DNA of 64,000 nt. Origin: Xenococcaceae cyanobacterium MO_167.B27 (GTDB lineage Bacteria > Cyanobacteriota > Cyanobacteriia > Cyanobacteriales > Xenococcaceae). The DNA lies in NCBI GenBank assembly GCA_030065935.1, contig JASJCP010000030.1, positions 1 through 64,000 on the forward strand, in the 5' to 3' direction. The position numbers were made by a program, and so were the translations under genes. The stretch's first letter is position 1. Every line of letters begins with the position of its first letter. Positions 19,177-28,659 of the stretch are shown here, in pieces. The notes under the pieces were generated by a model that was not told where the DNA came from, did no database searches, and saw only the letters and a list, made by a program, of their open reading frames with translations.

Positions 19177-21774
19177 ATGCTAGAAGCCTATCGTAAACAA
19201 GCAGCAAAAAGAGAAGCAATGGGGATACCACCTCTTCCCCTAACCGCAGAACAAACATCCCAACTCTGTGAAATGCTCAAAAATCCTCCCGAAGCAGAGA
19301 AAGAGGAATTATTGACACTACTCAAAGATAGAGTACCACCAGGAGTTGATGACGCAGCCTATGTTAAAGCGGGATTTCTTACTGCTATTGCCAAAAAAGA
19401 ACTAAAATGTCCTCTAATTTCCCCCCAAGGAGCAGTAGATTTACTCGGTACAATGGTAGGGGGTTATAACGTTCAGTCTCTAGTAGAGTTACTCAAATCC
19501 AATGATCCTGCTATTGCAGCAGAAGCAGCCAGTGCGTTAAGTAAAACCCTGTTAGTATTTGATGCTTTTAATGAAGTCTTAGAACTATCCGATACTAACC
19601 CCTACGCCAAACAAGTAATAGACTCTTGGGCGAATGGAGAATGGTTTATTTCTCGCCCCAAAGCAGCAGAAAGTATTACTGTTACAGTTTTCAAAGTACC
19701 AGGGGAAACCAACACCGATGACTTATCTCCTGCACCCCATGCTACGACGCGCCCTGACATTCCCCTCCATGCCCTAGCAATGTTAGAAGCCAAAATGCCT
19801 GAAGGCTTAGAAACAATTGCTAAGTTAAAAGAGAAAGGACATCCTGTAGCTTATGTTGGGGATGTAGTGGGTACTGGTTCATCTCGAAAATCGGCAATTA
19901 ACTCCGTATTATGGCATTTAGGAAGGGAAATCCCGTTTATACCTAATAAAAAAGCTGGTGGCTACATCTTGGGTGGGAAAATTGCCCCTATCTTCTTTAA
20001 TACCGCCGAAGACTCTGGCGCATTACCCATTGAATGTGATGTTTCTGCAATGAACACTGGGGATGTAATTACTATTCATCCCTACAAAGGAGAAATCACC
20101 AACGAAAACGGAGATGTAATCACAACTTTCAGCCTCAAACCCGAAACTATCTTAGATGAAGTTCGTGCAGGTGGTAGAATTCCTTTACTTATTGGTAGAG
20201 CCTTAACCGATAAAACCAGAGAAGCATTAGGTTTAGAACACTCTACCCTATTTGTGCGCCCCTCTATGCCAGAAGATACAGGAAAAGGCTTCACTCTGGC
20301 ACAGAAAATGGTGGGAAAAGCTTGCGGTTTACCTGGTGTTCGCCCTGGAACTTCCTGCGAACCCATTATGACTACTGTTGGTTCTCAAGATACCACAGGT
20401 CCTATGACCAGAGACGAATTAAAAGAACTGGCTTGTCTTGGTTTCAATGCGGACTTAACCTTACAAACCTTCTGTCATACCGCAGCTTATCCCAAACCCA
20501 TAGACATCAAAACCCATAAAGAATTACCTGATTTCTTCTCTACCCGTGGTGGGGTAGCATTGCGCCCTGGTGATGGTATTATTCATTCCTGGTTAAATAG
20601 AATGTTGTTACCCGACACAGTAGGTACTGGTGGAGACTCTCACACCCGTTTTCCTCTTGGTATTTCCTTCCCTGCTGGTTCTGGTTTAGTAGCTTTCGCA
20701 GCAGCATTAGGGGTCATGCCTTTAGATATGCCAGAATCAGTATTAGTGCGTTTCACTGGAGAATTACAACCAGGAGTAACTTTACGAGATATTGTTAATG
20801 CTATTCCTTGGGTAGCCATTCAAGAAGGTAAACTCACTGTTGCCAAAGAAAACAAGAAAAATGTTTTCAACGGGCGCATTATGGAAATGGAAGGTTTACC
20901 CGACTTAAAAGTAGAACAAGCCTTTGAACTTACCGATGCGACAGCAGAACGTTCTTGTTCTGGTAGTACCATCAAACTTAGTGAAGAAACTGTAGCAGAA
21001 TATTTACGTTCTAATATTGCCCTACTAAAAAATATGGTAGCGCGGGGTTACAGTGATGCTCGTACTCTCATGCGTCGTGTCGCTAAGATGGAAGAATGGT
21101 TAGCTAATCCTCAATTAATGTCTGCGGATGCAGATGCAGAATATGCAGATACCATCGAAGTTAACCTCAATGAAATCAAAGAACCCATCGTTGCTGCACC
21201 TAACGACCCCGACAACGTCAAATTAATGTCAGAATGTGCAGGGGATAAAGTAGATGAAGTGTTTGTCGGTTCTTGCATGACCAATATCGGACACTATCGC
21301 GCTGCTGCTAAAATCCTAGAAGGTGCAGGAGTAGCTAAAGCACGTTTGTGGATTTGCCCTCCTACTCGCATGGATGAAAAACAACTGCGGGAAGAAGGAG
21401 TTTATGGCATTTTTGCTGCTGCTGGTGCGCGTACCGAAATGCCTGGATGTTCTCTCTGTATGGGAAATCAAGCCCGTGTAGAAGATAATTCTACTGTCTT
21501 CTCTACTTCTACTCGTAACTTCAACAACCGCATGGGTAAAGGCGCAAGAGTTTATCTTGGTTCAGCAGAATTAGCTGCTGTCTGTGCTTTGTTAGGTAAA
21601 ATTCCTACAGTGGAAGAATACATGGCAATTGTTAAAGAGAAAATTGCACCATTTGAAGGGGAATTATATCGCTATCTTAACTTCGACCAAATTGTAGGTT
21701 TTGAGGATGAAGGTAGAGTAATTCCTTTAGAACAAATGCCTAAGATTGAGGATATTTTAGGTATGCCAGTTTAA
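19177..21774 (+). CDS. acnB: Aconitate hydratase B (bifunctional aconitase / 2-methylisocitrate dehydratase)
   Basis: An 865-residue AcnB-type aconitase that interconverts citrate and isocitrate in the TCA pathway. The N-terminal HEAT-like domain ([23 protein letters not shown]) and the swivelling domain precede the catalytic domains, the order specific to AcnB. The 4Fe-4S ligands are visible as Cys700 ([13 protein letters not shown]) and Cys758/Cys761 ([14 protein letters not shown]). Length agrees with E. coli AcnB. An AGGAGA ribosome-binding site lies 8 bases before the ATG. A palindromic repeat starts at the stop codon and may terminate transcription from both sides. Confidence 0.98.
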   Translation: MLEAYRKQAAKREAMGIPPLPLTAEQTSQLCEMLKNPPEAEKEELLTLLKDRVPPGVDDAAYVKAGFLTAIAKKELKCPLISPQGAVDLLGTMVGGYNVQSLVELLKSNDPAIAAEAASALSKTLLVFDAFNEVLELSDTNPYAKQVIDSWANGEWFISRPKAAESITVTVFKVPGETNTDDLSPAPHATTRPDIPLHALAMLEAKMPEGLETIAKLKEKGHPVAYVGDVVGTGSSRKSAINSVLWHLGREIPFIPNKKAGGYILGGKIAPIFFNTAEDSGALPIECDVSAMNTGDVITIHPYKGEITNENGDVITTFSLKPETILDEVRAGGRIPLLIGRALTDKTREALGLEHSTLFVRPSMPEDTGKGFTLAQKMVGKACGLPGVRPGTSCEPIMTTVGSQDTTGPMTRDELKELACLGFNADLTLQTFCHTAAYPKPIDIKTHKELPDFFSTRGGVALRPGDGIIHSWLNRMLLPDTVGTGGDSHTRFPLGISFPAGSGLVAFAAALGVMPLDMPESVLVRFTGELQPGVTLRDIVNAIPWVAIQEGKLTVAKENKKNVFNGRIMEMEGLPDLKVEQAFELTDATAERSCSGSTIKLSEETVAEYLRSNIALLKNMVARGYSDARTLMRRVAKMEEWLANPQLMSADADAEYADTIEVNLNEIKEPIVAAPNDPDNVKLMSECAGDKVDEVFVGSCMTNIGHYRAAAKILEGAGVAKARLWICPPTRMDEKQLREEGVYGIFAAAGARTEMPGCSLCMGNQARVEDNSTVFSTSTRNFNNRMGKGARVYLGSAELAAVCALLGKIPTVEEYMAIVKEKIAPFEGELYRYLNFDQIVGFEDEGRVIPLEQMPKIEDILGMPV

Positions 21775-21812
21775 CCTCTCCCCCAGCCCCTCTCCTACGA
21801 GGAGAGGGGGGT
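21775..21812. repeat. 38-bp palindromic repeat, left copy flanking the DUF262 gene
   Basis: It contains the hairpin CCCCTCTCCT, loop ACG, AGGAGAGGGG (21787-21809). A copy with two differences lies in inverse orientation at 23695-23732, so the DUF262 gene is bracketed by inverted repeats. A shortened relative sits inside ureC. Confidence 0.85.
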
Positions 21813-21840
21813 AAGATAATTGCAATTACACTATTTTTTA

Positions 21841-23619
21841 TCAATTAAAAAGCTTAGAAATAGCAAGCAGTTCTTTCCCATTTATTTCAACTGTAGAAGA
21901 GTCGTGTCTCGTAAATGCTTTATCTCCGACAAATGAAACCTCATTTTGGATAGGTACAGTAATTCTAATAAGTGTATGACGACTTTTATACAGTACCGTA
22001 TCAAACTTAGTCATTACTTGATTTTTTAATGGGTTGGATAATTCAGAGTTTAAAATTGCATTGGTCAAAATTTTGACATAGTCTTCAATATCTTTTCCTA
22101 GAATTTTTGCTTCTCTATCAATACCTACAATATATCTTTCATTAATTTCAATAGGATTAATATTATCTAGGATTTTGATTTTTTCTGCATCCTGTTTTTT
22201 ATCGACTACCCCAATAAAAATATATCCTTCACTATCTTTTCCTAAGTTTGCTATTCCACAAATAGTTTCTATAATTCGATTAATTAAATTATTATTTATC
22301 CTTCTTTGATTCGACAAGTCAAGCAGTCCTTGTTTACACTCATACCTAGATGTTTCTATACGAGAACGACGTAAAGAATTTTCTATATTTAATAACAATT
22401 CAACACCTTGTCCTAAAGTTGGAGGTTCTTGTCTAGCAAAATAATTTTGAATAAGTCCTTTAGTTTGATTAATATTGTTCTCTCTGTCTCTTATTGTTTT
22501 ATAGTTACGAGTTAGATTTAGTTTTTGTTGAAACCCGTTAAGAGCTTCCATAATTCTTTTAGGTTCTGTAGGAGTCATTTTTTGATTTATCAGTAAGTCA
22601 AAAAAAGCCATGAAAATTGTATAAAAACCACTTCTGATAGGATTTTTAGTTTCAGGATTAACAATATTTCTTAGGCATTTTGATTCTGTACTATATGCCT
22701 CTATTGTTTCTCTAAAAACAGAAAAAGTTTCAATCATATCCTTAATCAGTTTTTGAGGCGTATAAACTGCCAAACTACCTTCTACATTTTTAAAATGTGT
22801 ACTTTCTCTATCATAAATACTATCTAAACGTTTAGAATCAACTGGAAGAGGTTGATCTAGTAATATAGATGCTGCAATATCAGCAATCATTTGTTCGTCT
22901 TCGCTTTCTCGAAGTTGTATAGGTTGCAAGATACCTTGCTTACACCAAAATGTATCTTCAGACTTTATCTTATAATCTTGGCTAGATTGTCTAAAATCAA
23001 TACTTATTTCTGGCATATCAGAAAGACGAAGTACTTTTTGCGAAACATCCCCGCGTAATTCCATTGCAATTTCTCTAACTACCTCTGCAAATGGAGTTGT
23101 GACACCTGCTTGTCTTTTTTCTTGATTACTCAATTGTTTTCCACCAGAATTAACTCTTCCAAAAACTTCAGTGATATCTTCTTCTTCCATTGCAGGATAT
23201 ATAGTCACTGCAAGTTGATAGTCTAAAATTTTGGAACATTCCTCTGGAGAAAGATATAAAGCATTATTATTTATTGGCTGAAAAATCTTGTTTTCTGCAA
23301 GTTGTTTAGCATAAGAATGTTGATTGAGATCGTAATACTTGTCTTGAAAAGAAAAAGAGTTTTCTATAAAGCTAAAAATTGCATTAAGCCTTTGCATTCC
23401 ATCTATAATTTCATATTTACCAATTCCATGTATCTGGGGTCTTTCAGCAAGTAGAAATAAAGGAATAGGATATCCTCTTAAAATACTTCCAATTAATTTT
23501 TCTTTTTCCTCTATTGTCCATACTAATTTTCGTTGATATTTGCGATTAACTAGCAGATTTCCCGAACGATAAAGGCGATAAGCTTCCGTAACCGTCATGC
23601 CACGTGGCGTAATACTCAT
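21841..23619 (-). CDS. DUF262 (GmrS/ParB-like) - AlbA_2/Schlafen fusion protein
   Basis: A 592-residue protein. The N-terminal DUF262 domain shows VNRKYQRKLVWT, YEIIDGMQRLNAIFSF (the IDGxQR signature) and EVFGRVNSGGKQLSNQE, as in GmrSD-type modification-dependent restriction proteins and BrxU. The C-terminal 160 residues resemble an AlbA_2/Schlafen-like domain (EFK-like start YECKQGLLDLS, then TICGIANLGKDSEGYIFIGVVDK). DUF262 uses nucleotide to license an attached effector; here the usual DUF1524 HNH nuclease is replaced. A defence role is inferred. The gene is flanked by inverted 38-bp repeats and diverges from a DUF559 nuclease gene. Confidence 0.85.
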   Translation of the reverse strand: MSITPRGMTVTEAYRLYRSGNLLVNRKYQRKLVWTIEEKEKLIGSILRGYPIPLFLLAERPQIHGIGKYEIIDGMQRLNAIFSFIENSFSFQDKYYDLNQHSYAKQLAENKIFQPINNNALYLSPEECSKILDYQLAVTIYPAMEEEDITEVFGRVNSGGKQLSNQEKRQAGVTTPFAEVVREIAMELRGDVSQKVLRLSDMPEISIDFRQSSQDYKIKSEDTFWCKQGILQPIQLRESEDEQMIADIAASILLDQPLPVDSKRLDSIYDRESTHFKNVEGSLAVYTPQKLIKDMIETFSVFRETIEAYSTESKCLRNIVNPETKNPIRSGFYTIFMAFFDLLINQKMTPTEPKRIMEALNGFQQKLNLTRNYKTIRDRENNINQTKGLIQNYFARQEPPTLGQGVELLLNIENSLRRSRIETSRYECKQGLLDLSNQRRINNNLINRIIETICGIANLGKDSEGYIFIGVVDKKQDAEKIKILDNINPIEINERYIVGIDREAKILGKDIEDYVKILTNAILNSELSNPLKNQVMTKFDTVLYKSRHTLIRITVPIQNEVSFVGDKAFTRHDSSTVEINGKELLAISKLFN

Positions 23620-23694
23620 AATTGCTATTTTAAATTAGATTTTAAATACCTTTATAATCGTCATATTAGTCACGGTCAATATTTAATATTTTTT

Positions 23695-23732
23695 ACTCCC
23701 CTCTCCTAGTAGGAGAGGGGCTGGGGGAGAGG
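23695..23732. repeat. 38-bp palindromic repeat, right inverted copy
   Basis: Inverse of the repeat at 21775-21812, with hairpin CCCCTCTCCT / AGGAGAGGGG around loop AGT (23698-23720). Its last bases, GGGGGAGAGG, sit three bases before the ATG at 23736 and therefore also supply the only purine-rich ribosome-binding site for the DUF559 gene. Confidence 0.85.
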
Positions 23733-23735
23733 TCA

Positions 23736-24203
23736 ATGAAACCAAGCAATATAATAATCGGACAAAAAGTATCACCAGAAAAAATCAAACGCACCAAAGA
23801 ATTGCGCCAAAACATGACCCCAGCAGAAAAAATATTATGGGAACATTTAAGAGCCAAACGCTTTAAGGGTTTAAAATTTCGTCGTCAACAAATTATTGAA
23901 GGATTTATCGTCGATTTTTATTGTCACTCTCTCGGATTAGTAATCGAAGTTGATGGCAAAATTCATGATCGACAAATAGAAAACGATCGCAAACGAGATA
24001 AAATACTATCAGCAAAAAATTTATATGTTCTACGATTTACTAACGAACAAGTAGCAGAAAATATTGAATCAGTTTTAAAAGCAATTACTGAAACAATAGA
24101 AAATATTGAAGACTTAAAAGATTTGAGTCAAGCAAAAACAGGAAGCAAAAAAGAGTCTGATATATATCTTGAAAAAGCACAAAAAATACTGGAATTAAAT
24201 TAA
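23736..24203 (+). CDS. DUF559 (VSR-like) endonuclease-fold protein
   Basis: A 155-residue protein of the DUF559 family, related to very-short-patch-repair endonucleases. Diagnostic segments are RQNMTPAEKILWEHLRAKRF, FRRQQIIEGFIVDFYC and LVIEVDGKIHD, the last holding the D-x(n)-E-x-D metal-binding core. The natural substrate is not established for the family. About 30 residues after the domain are low-complexity and charged. Its ribosome-binding site is part of a palindromic repeat. The stop overlaps the convergent cobO stop by 4 bases. Confidence 0.88.
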   Translation: MKPSNIIIGQKVSPEKIKRTKELRQNMTPAEKILWEHLRAKRFKGLKFRRQQIIEGFIVDFYCHSLGLVIEVDGKIHDRQIENDRKRDKILSAKNLYVLRFTNEQVAENIESVLKAITETIENIEDLKDLSQAKTGSKKESDIYLEKAQKILELN

Positions 24204-24799
24204 AATTCAATTCCTGGTTGCGCTTTAATTCCTTGCTCTTTGAAAGGATGTTTTACTAGAGTCATTTCTGTTACTAAGTCAGCTTTCTCAATTAATTCTG
24301 GGGGTGCGCCCCTTCCTGTTAAGATGACGTGAGAATCTGCTGGTTTTTGTTCTAATCCTGTAATGACGGTTGCTACATCTAGATAGCCTAGTTTCAAAGC
24401 AATATTAACTTCATCCAGTAACACTAACCTATATTCTGGGTCAATAATATATTCTAGTGCTTTTTCCCAAGCTGCGATCGCCTTTTCTGTATCTCTTTCT
24501 CGATCTTGAGTTTCCCAAGTAAAGCCTTCTCCCATAGCATGAAATTGTAGCTGTCCTTGCCATTTTTCCAAAACAGCTTTTTCTGCTGGTTCCCAAGCAC
24601 CCTTGATAAATTGTACAATAGCGACTTTATAACCGTGACCCAGAGAACGAAGCACCATTCCTAACGCGGAGGTGGTTTTTCCTTTCCCATTTCCCGTATT
24701 AACGATAATTAAACCTTTTTCTTGAGTTTTTTCTGCAAGACGTTGTTCTTGAATTTCTTTACGTCGCTGCATCTTTTGTTTGTATTGTAGGTTATCCAT
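24200..24799 (-). CDS. cobO: Cob(I)yrinic acid a,c-diamide adenosyltransferase
   Basis: A 199-residue CobO/BtuR enzyme that transfers the adenosyl group of ATP to corrinoid cobalt in cobalamin synthesis or salvage. The P-loop GNGKGKTTSALG near residue 38 is diagnostic, followed by VAIVQFIKGAW, RLVLLDEVNIALKLGYLD and VILTGRGAPPELIEKADLVTEM. The ATG at 24799 is preferred because GAGGAG precedes it by 5 bases; a TTG twelve bases upstream is in frame but overlaps that site. No other cobalamin genes or B12 riboswitch are seen here. Confidence 0.95.
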   Translation of the reverse strand: MDNLQYKQKMQRRKEIQEQRLAEKTQEKGLIIVNTGNGKGKTTSALGMVLRSLGHGYKVAIVQFIKGAWEPAEKAVLEKWQGQLQFHAMGEGFTWETQDRERDTEKAIAAWEKALEYIIDPEYRLVLLDEVNIALKLGYLDVATVITGLEQKPADSHVILTGRGAPPELIEKADLVTEMTLVKHPFKEQGIKAQPGIEF

Positions 24800-24934
24800 G
24801 TTGCTCCTCAAATATCTTTAGGAAATATCAAGACCATAGGATAGTTAAGATAGGCTATAATTCCTTTGCTTACAAGACTATCAATATATAGCAATCCCAA
24901 TTTAGCTCTCAGAAATTATACAACTAACCGAATC

Positions 24935-26656
24935 ATGGCAGGAAATCAATCCCAGAATAATCAACCCAACAAATCTACACTAGAAGAAATCCGCGCAAAC
25001 CGCATTGAGAAAGTACAACAAATTAAAGATTTGGGATTGAACCCTTATGCTTATAAGTGGGAAGTAAGTCACTACGCACAGCTATTACAAGAAAAGTACG
25101 CAGAATTACCTGATGGAGAAGAAGTAGCAGATGAAGTATCTGTTGCGGGAAGAATTATGGCGCGTCGCGTCTTTGGTAAGTTAGCTTTTTTTGAATTACA
25201 AGACGAAACTGGCAAAATTCAACTATATTTAGATAAGAAAAAAATTAACAGCACTATGTCGGATTTGACTGGTGCATTTAATCACCTCAAAAAATTATCT
25301 GATACAGGAGATATCTTAGGAGTAAAAGGTACTCTCAAAAGAACGGAAAAAGGGGAACTTTCAATCTATGTTAGGGAGTTTGCCATCCTAACTAAATCTT
25401 TATTACCCTTACCTGATAAATGGCACGGTTTAACTGATACCGAAAAAAGATATCGTCAAAGATATGTCGATTTAATTGTTAATCCTCAAGTTAGAAACAC
25501 TTTTCGCATTCGGGCTAAAATCACTGCTGGAATTCGTCGCTATTTAGAACAGCGCGATTTTTTAGAAATAGAAAGCCCCGTTTTACAAAGTGAAGCTGGT
25601 GGTGCAGAAGCTCGTCCCTTTATCACTTATCATAATACTTTGGAGATGGATTTATATCTCCGTATCGCTACAGAATTACATCTCAAAAGATTAATTGTTG
25701 GCGGTTTTGATAAAGTCTTTGAGTTAGGAAGAATCTTCCGTAATGAAGGTGTTTCTACCCGTCATAATCCTGAATTTACGATGATAGAAGTCTATCAGGC
25801 ATACGCGGATTATAATGATATGATGGCGTTAACAGAAGATTTAATTAGTAGCGTCGCTCAAGAAGTTTTAGGCACAACTAAAGTTACCTATCAAGCAGAA
25901 GAAATTGATCTTACTCCTCCTTGGCGTAGGGTAACTATGCAGCAAATTGTGCAAGAAACAACAGGAATAAACTTTGCTCAATTCGACAATTTTGAAACAG
26001 CAAAATCCGCAGCCAAAGAAGCAGGAATTGAAGTACCAGAAGATTGTAAAACTATTGGTAAACTGCTTAATGAAGCCTTTGAACAAAAAGTAGAAGAAAG
26101 TTTAATTCAGCCTACTTTTATAATTGACTATCCTATAGAAATATCTCCCTTAGCCAAACCCCATCGCAATAAACCAGGTTTAGTAGAAAGGTTTGAATTA
26201 TTTATCGTAGGAAGAGAAACAGCTAATAGTTTTTCCGAGTTAACCGATCCTTTAGATCAAAGAGAAAGACTAGAAGCACAAGCAGCAAAAAAAGAAGCAG
26301 GAGATGTGGAAGCTCATGATGTTGACGAGGATTTCTTAGCAGCATTAGAATACGGTATGCCTCCTACTGGTGGTTTAGGAATTGGCATAGATCGTCTGGT
26401 AATGCTATTAACAGATTCTCCTAGTATTCGCGATGTTATTGCTTTTCCACTACTAAAAAGTCAGAGTGTTGCTGTTAAATCTTTTGACTATGATGCAGAG
26501 AAACAAATACTCAAAATTGAGTTCAATAATGGCAGTATCTATAAATATTTAGATGTACCAGAATCTATCTATAAAGAATTAAAAGAAACTCCCTCTGTAG
26601 GTAAGTATTTTAATAGTCATATCAAAGATAAATTTGGCTTTGATAGGGAAGTTTAA
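24935..26656 (+). CDS. lysS: Lysyl-tRNA synthetase with C-terminal KTSC domain
   Basis: A class II lysyl-tRNA synthetase of about 573 residues that charges tRNA-Lys. An N-terminal OB-fold anticodon-binding domain ([21 protein letters not shown]) precedes catalytic motifs 1-3, including [18 protein letters not shown] and [14 protein letters not shown]. The usual end ([11 protein letters not shown]) is followed by about 65 extra residues, [20 protein letters not shown] onward, a KTSC domain known as an appendix of some bacterial LysS. The ATG at 24935 matches family starts. A TTG at 24866 would add 23 unlikely residues. Confidence 0.97.
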   Translation: MAGNQSQNNQPNKSTLEEIRANRIEKVQQIKDLGLNPYAYKWEVSHYAQLLQEKYAELPDGEEVADEVSVAGRIMARRVFGKLAFFELQDETGKIQLYLDKKKINSTMSDLTGAFNHLKKLSDTGDILGVKGTLKRTEKGELSIYVREFAILTKSLLPLPDKWHGLTDTEKRYRQRYVDLIVNPQVRNTFRIRAKITAGIRRYLEQRDFLEIESPVLQSEAGGAEARPFITYHNTLEMDLYLRIATELHLKRLIVGGFDKVFELGRIFRNEGVSTRHNPEFTMIEVYQAYADYNDMMALTEDLISSVAQEVLGTTKVTYQAEEIDLTPPWRRVTMQQIVQETTGINFAQFDNFETAKSAAKEAGIEVPEDCKTIGKLLNEAFEQKVEESLIQPTFIIDYPIEISPLAKPHRNKPGLVERFELFIVGRETANSFSELTDPLDQRERLEAQAAKKEAGDVEAHDVDEDFLAALEYGMPPTGGLGIGIDRLVMLLTDSPSIRDVIAFPLLKSQSVAVKSFDYDAEKQILKIEFNNGSIYKYLDVPESIYKELKETPSVGKYFNSHIKDKFGFDREV

Positions 26657-26963
26657 AATATAACACATTGATTGAGGTGGGCGAAAACATGAAGTTTAAT
26701 GGCTTCAATTGATGTTGAATCTTTGCCCAACCTAGGAATTGCGATCGCAATAATTATTGATTTTGATCAACATTTTTAGAAAGCTTACTAGTTTAAAGAA
26801 ATGTGAAAAAAAAATCAAGAGAAAGTAAGGCATTGTATTTTTTAGCTAAGATTTAGTATCTTAGCGTATTGCGATCGCTTATTTGTAAGATGAGCAAATT
26901 ATTACAATTAGAAAAATTAATTGATCCAACAAACTCAGATAATAAAGCGATTATTAAATTTTC
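26657..26963. other. Intergenic region
   Basis: A 307-bp A+T-rich gap between lysS and the end of the toxin gene. A 44-codon plus-strand frame starting at 26899 overlaps the toxin gene on the other strand and has no recognised relatives, so it is not annotated. A weak inverted match GGTGGGC / GCCCAACC near 26677-26751 could help terminate lysS. Confidence 0.35.
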
Positions 26964-27293
26964 TCATTGCAAAATAGCAATAATCTTGTTGATTACATCC
27001 TTTAGCTTATCCGCTTTTAATTGACCTACTTTGTAGAGAATGATTCCTTGATCGGCGGTAAATAATCGGTTGGGACGAATATTGCTATTTTGATTTAATC
27101 TGCCAGTTGCAAAGTCAATGTCACTAATAGCCACAGCATAATTATCTTTCACTGCTTGACTAGTAATCTGACAGAGAATTAAATCATCTCCTGTTAAATT
27201 AGCAACAATTAAGGCTGGACGGCGTTTAGCTTGGCTTAAATCAGAAAAAGGGAATGGTACAACTACAACATCTCCTCTTACAAATTTTGCCAC
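26964..27293 (-). CDS. MazF/PemK-family endoribonuclease toxin
   Basis: A 109-residue type II toxin. Family features are the opening VRGDVVVVPFPFSD, the KRRPALIV segment and the conserved NSNIRPNRLFTAD strand-loop. Members are sequence-specific mRNA interferases. The start overlaps the end of the upstream antitoxin gene by 16 bp, the usual coupled arrangement. Cleavage specificity cannot be read from sequence. Confidence 0.9.
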   Translation of the reverse strand: MAKFVRGDVVVVPFPFSDLSQAKRRPALIVANLTGDDLILCQITSQAVKDNYAVAISDIDFATGRLNQNSNIRPNRLFTADQGIILYKVGQLKADKLKDVINKIIAILQ

Positions 27294-27472
27294 GCTTCAT
27301 CCTCCTCTGAAGTTAACCAATCTTTAGCTAATACTGACTCACTAAGTAAAGCGGTTTCTGGTTTTTCTTGTTGATGTTTGTATTTGAGAAACTGAACAAA
27401 GTTCAACACTTCTGGTAAGAGAGATTCTGGTATTTGTTCTATTTCTTGAAAGAGAGATTTTTTCAGGTTCAT
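27278..27472 (-). CDS. DUF2281-type antitoxin
   Basis: A 64-residue protein with the DUF2281 signature (EIEQIPESLLPEVLNFVQFLKYK) and an acidic, probably disordered C-terminus (WLTSEEDEAWQNL) that would bind and neutralise the toxin. It precedes and overlaps the MazF-like gene on the same strand, which supports a toxin-antitoxin pair, probably autoregulated. lepB lies just upstream on the same strand. Confidence 0.87.
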   Translation of the reverse strand: MNLKKSLFQEIEQIPESLLPEVLNFVQFLKYKHQQEKPETALLSESVLAKDWLTSEEDEAWQNL

Positions 27473-27488
27473 AGCTTGTGCTAATTAA

Positions 27489-28052
27489 CTAGACATTACC
27501 AATTCTATTGAGGGGCCAAAAGCGAAATACTGCACGCCCTATAATATTATCTTCAGGTAAAAATCCCCAAATATGGGAGTCATTACTGTTGTTGCGGTTG
27601 TCTCCCATAACAAACAATTTTCCTTGTGGAACAGTAACAGGAATTAAATTGTAGTTAGGCAATTGAGCAATATAATTTTCTGTTAGTGGTCGATCGTTAA
27701 CATAAACAATTCCATCTTCAACTTTTACCGTCTCCCCCGCAGTTGCGATCGCCCGTTTAATAAAAGCTTGGTTAGGCTCGTATCCCTGTACCTGTAGCTG
27801 CTGTGGTGGTTGAAACACTATAATATCGCCTCGTTGAACAGAATTAAAATTATAAGAAACCTTTTCAATTACTAAGCGATCGCCTATAAATAGAGTAGGA
27901 TACATAGACTCAGAAGGAATATAACGAGGTTCAGCAATAAAAATGCGAATAACCAAAGCTATTGCGATCGCAATTCCCATTGTTAGAGTATTTTCTTTAA
28001 TATTGTGCCAAATACTTGCTTTTTCTGATGTTTCTGGTTCTTCTAATTTCAT
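27489..28052 (-). CDS. lepB: Signal peptidase I
   Basis: A 187-residue type I signal peptidase that cleaves Sec/Tat signal peptides at the outer face of the plasma or thylakoid membrane. One N-terminal transmembrane helix (TLTMGIAIAIALVIRIF) is followed by the catalytic serine box YIPSESMYPTL, the lysine box FIKRAIATAGE and the family motif MGDNRNNSNDSHIWGF. The ATG at 28052 is preferred; a TTG two codons earlier is possible. It is the first gene before the antitoxin/toxin pair but is likely independent. Confidence 0.96.
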   Translation of the reverse strand: MKLEEPETSEKASIWHNIKENTLTMGIAIAIALVIRIFIAEPRYIPSESMYPTLFIGDRLVIEKVSYNFNSVQRGDIIVFQPPQQLQVQGYEPNQAFIKRAIATAGETVKVEDGIVYVNDRPLTENYIAQLPNYNLIPVTVPQGKLFVMGDNRNNSNDSHIWGFLPEDNIIGRAVFRFWPLNRIGNV

Positions 28053-28088
28053 ATACAAATAATGAGAGATAAAGGATTAAGGAATAAC

Positions 28089-28153
28089 TTGACACTCTCT
28101 TAGCTGCGTTTGATTGCGCTTTCGCTCCATCAAACTAAAGCAAAGAGATTCTT
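28089..28153 (-). mobile_element. Probable right-end remnant of an IS200/IS605-type element
   Basis: The order TTGACACTC (28089-28097), imperfect hairpin (GTTTGAT/ATCAAAC), GATTCTT (28147-28153) matches the right end of the tnpB element at 57932-57965 read in reverse: TTGACACTC, hairpin, GATTCTT. No transposase frame is left beside it. Part of the 500 bp to the right may be decayed element sequence. Confidence 0.4.
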
Positions 28154-28659
28154 TAGAAGAAATTGAACGCAGTTCAATTTGACCCATACTTACCTCAACG
28201 TACCACGATGTCTTTTGTACGGATAGCAAAAACCACCCAGAACACAGCAGCTCACGTTTACAGTTTTCTGCATCAAGGCGTTGCCAATTGCCTCTGCTCT
28301 CTCGCCTCTAAAAAGAGGTCTGAGCATACTTTTATCTTTTGGTTATTGCTAGTTAGATTTATCAGTTTTGTTTCACTCGTTTTGAAAGCTTTGTTTGCAA
28401 AGGCTAGGTCTGGAGTGTTTGACACCAAGTTTTGGTTTTCCCGCAACTATCTTTTAACCAGAGTGTCCATATACAGGGAGTCTCACCCACAATTCAAAAG
28501 TCATTGTGACTTACTAGCTAATATCTATAGTACAGGACTTCAAACCCTTGCTATATAAAGATTATGTTTCGATTTTATATATTTCACGGACAGCTTATTA
28601 CTGTCTAACTGTTTTTCCTCCTCGGTCTAAAGACGCGAGGTTTCCAAACTGCGTATATC
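28154..28659. other. Non-coding region with mobile-element-like debris
   Basis: A 131-codon open frame here (28163-28558) does not look like protein and is not annotated. A perfect inverted repeat AATTGAAC/GTTCAATT occurs at 28161-28179. A 34-bp segment at 28539-28572 recurs with four changes at 41321-41354, in a similarly gene-free stretch. A small hairpin CCTCG/CGAGG lies near 28621-28641, shortly before the phosphorylase gene. Confidence 0.45.

Noticed and set aside
26899-27033. 44-codon plus-strand frame before the toxin gene
   Set aside because: Its second half is antisense to the MazF-like gene and it has no ribosome-binding site or recognised relatives.
28163-28558. 131-codon open frame between lepB and the phosphorylase gene
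   Set aside because: The composition is not protein-like, no family is recognised, and the region contains mobile-element-type words and inverted repeats.
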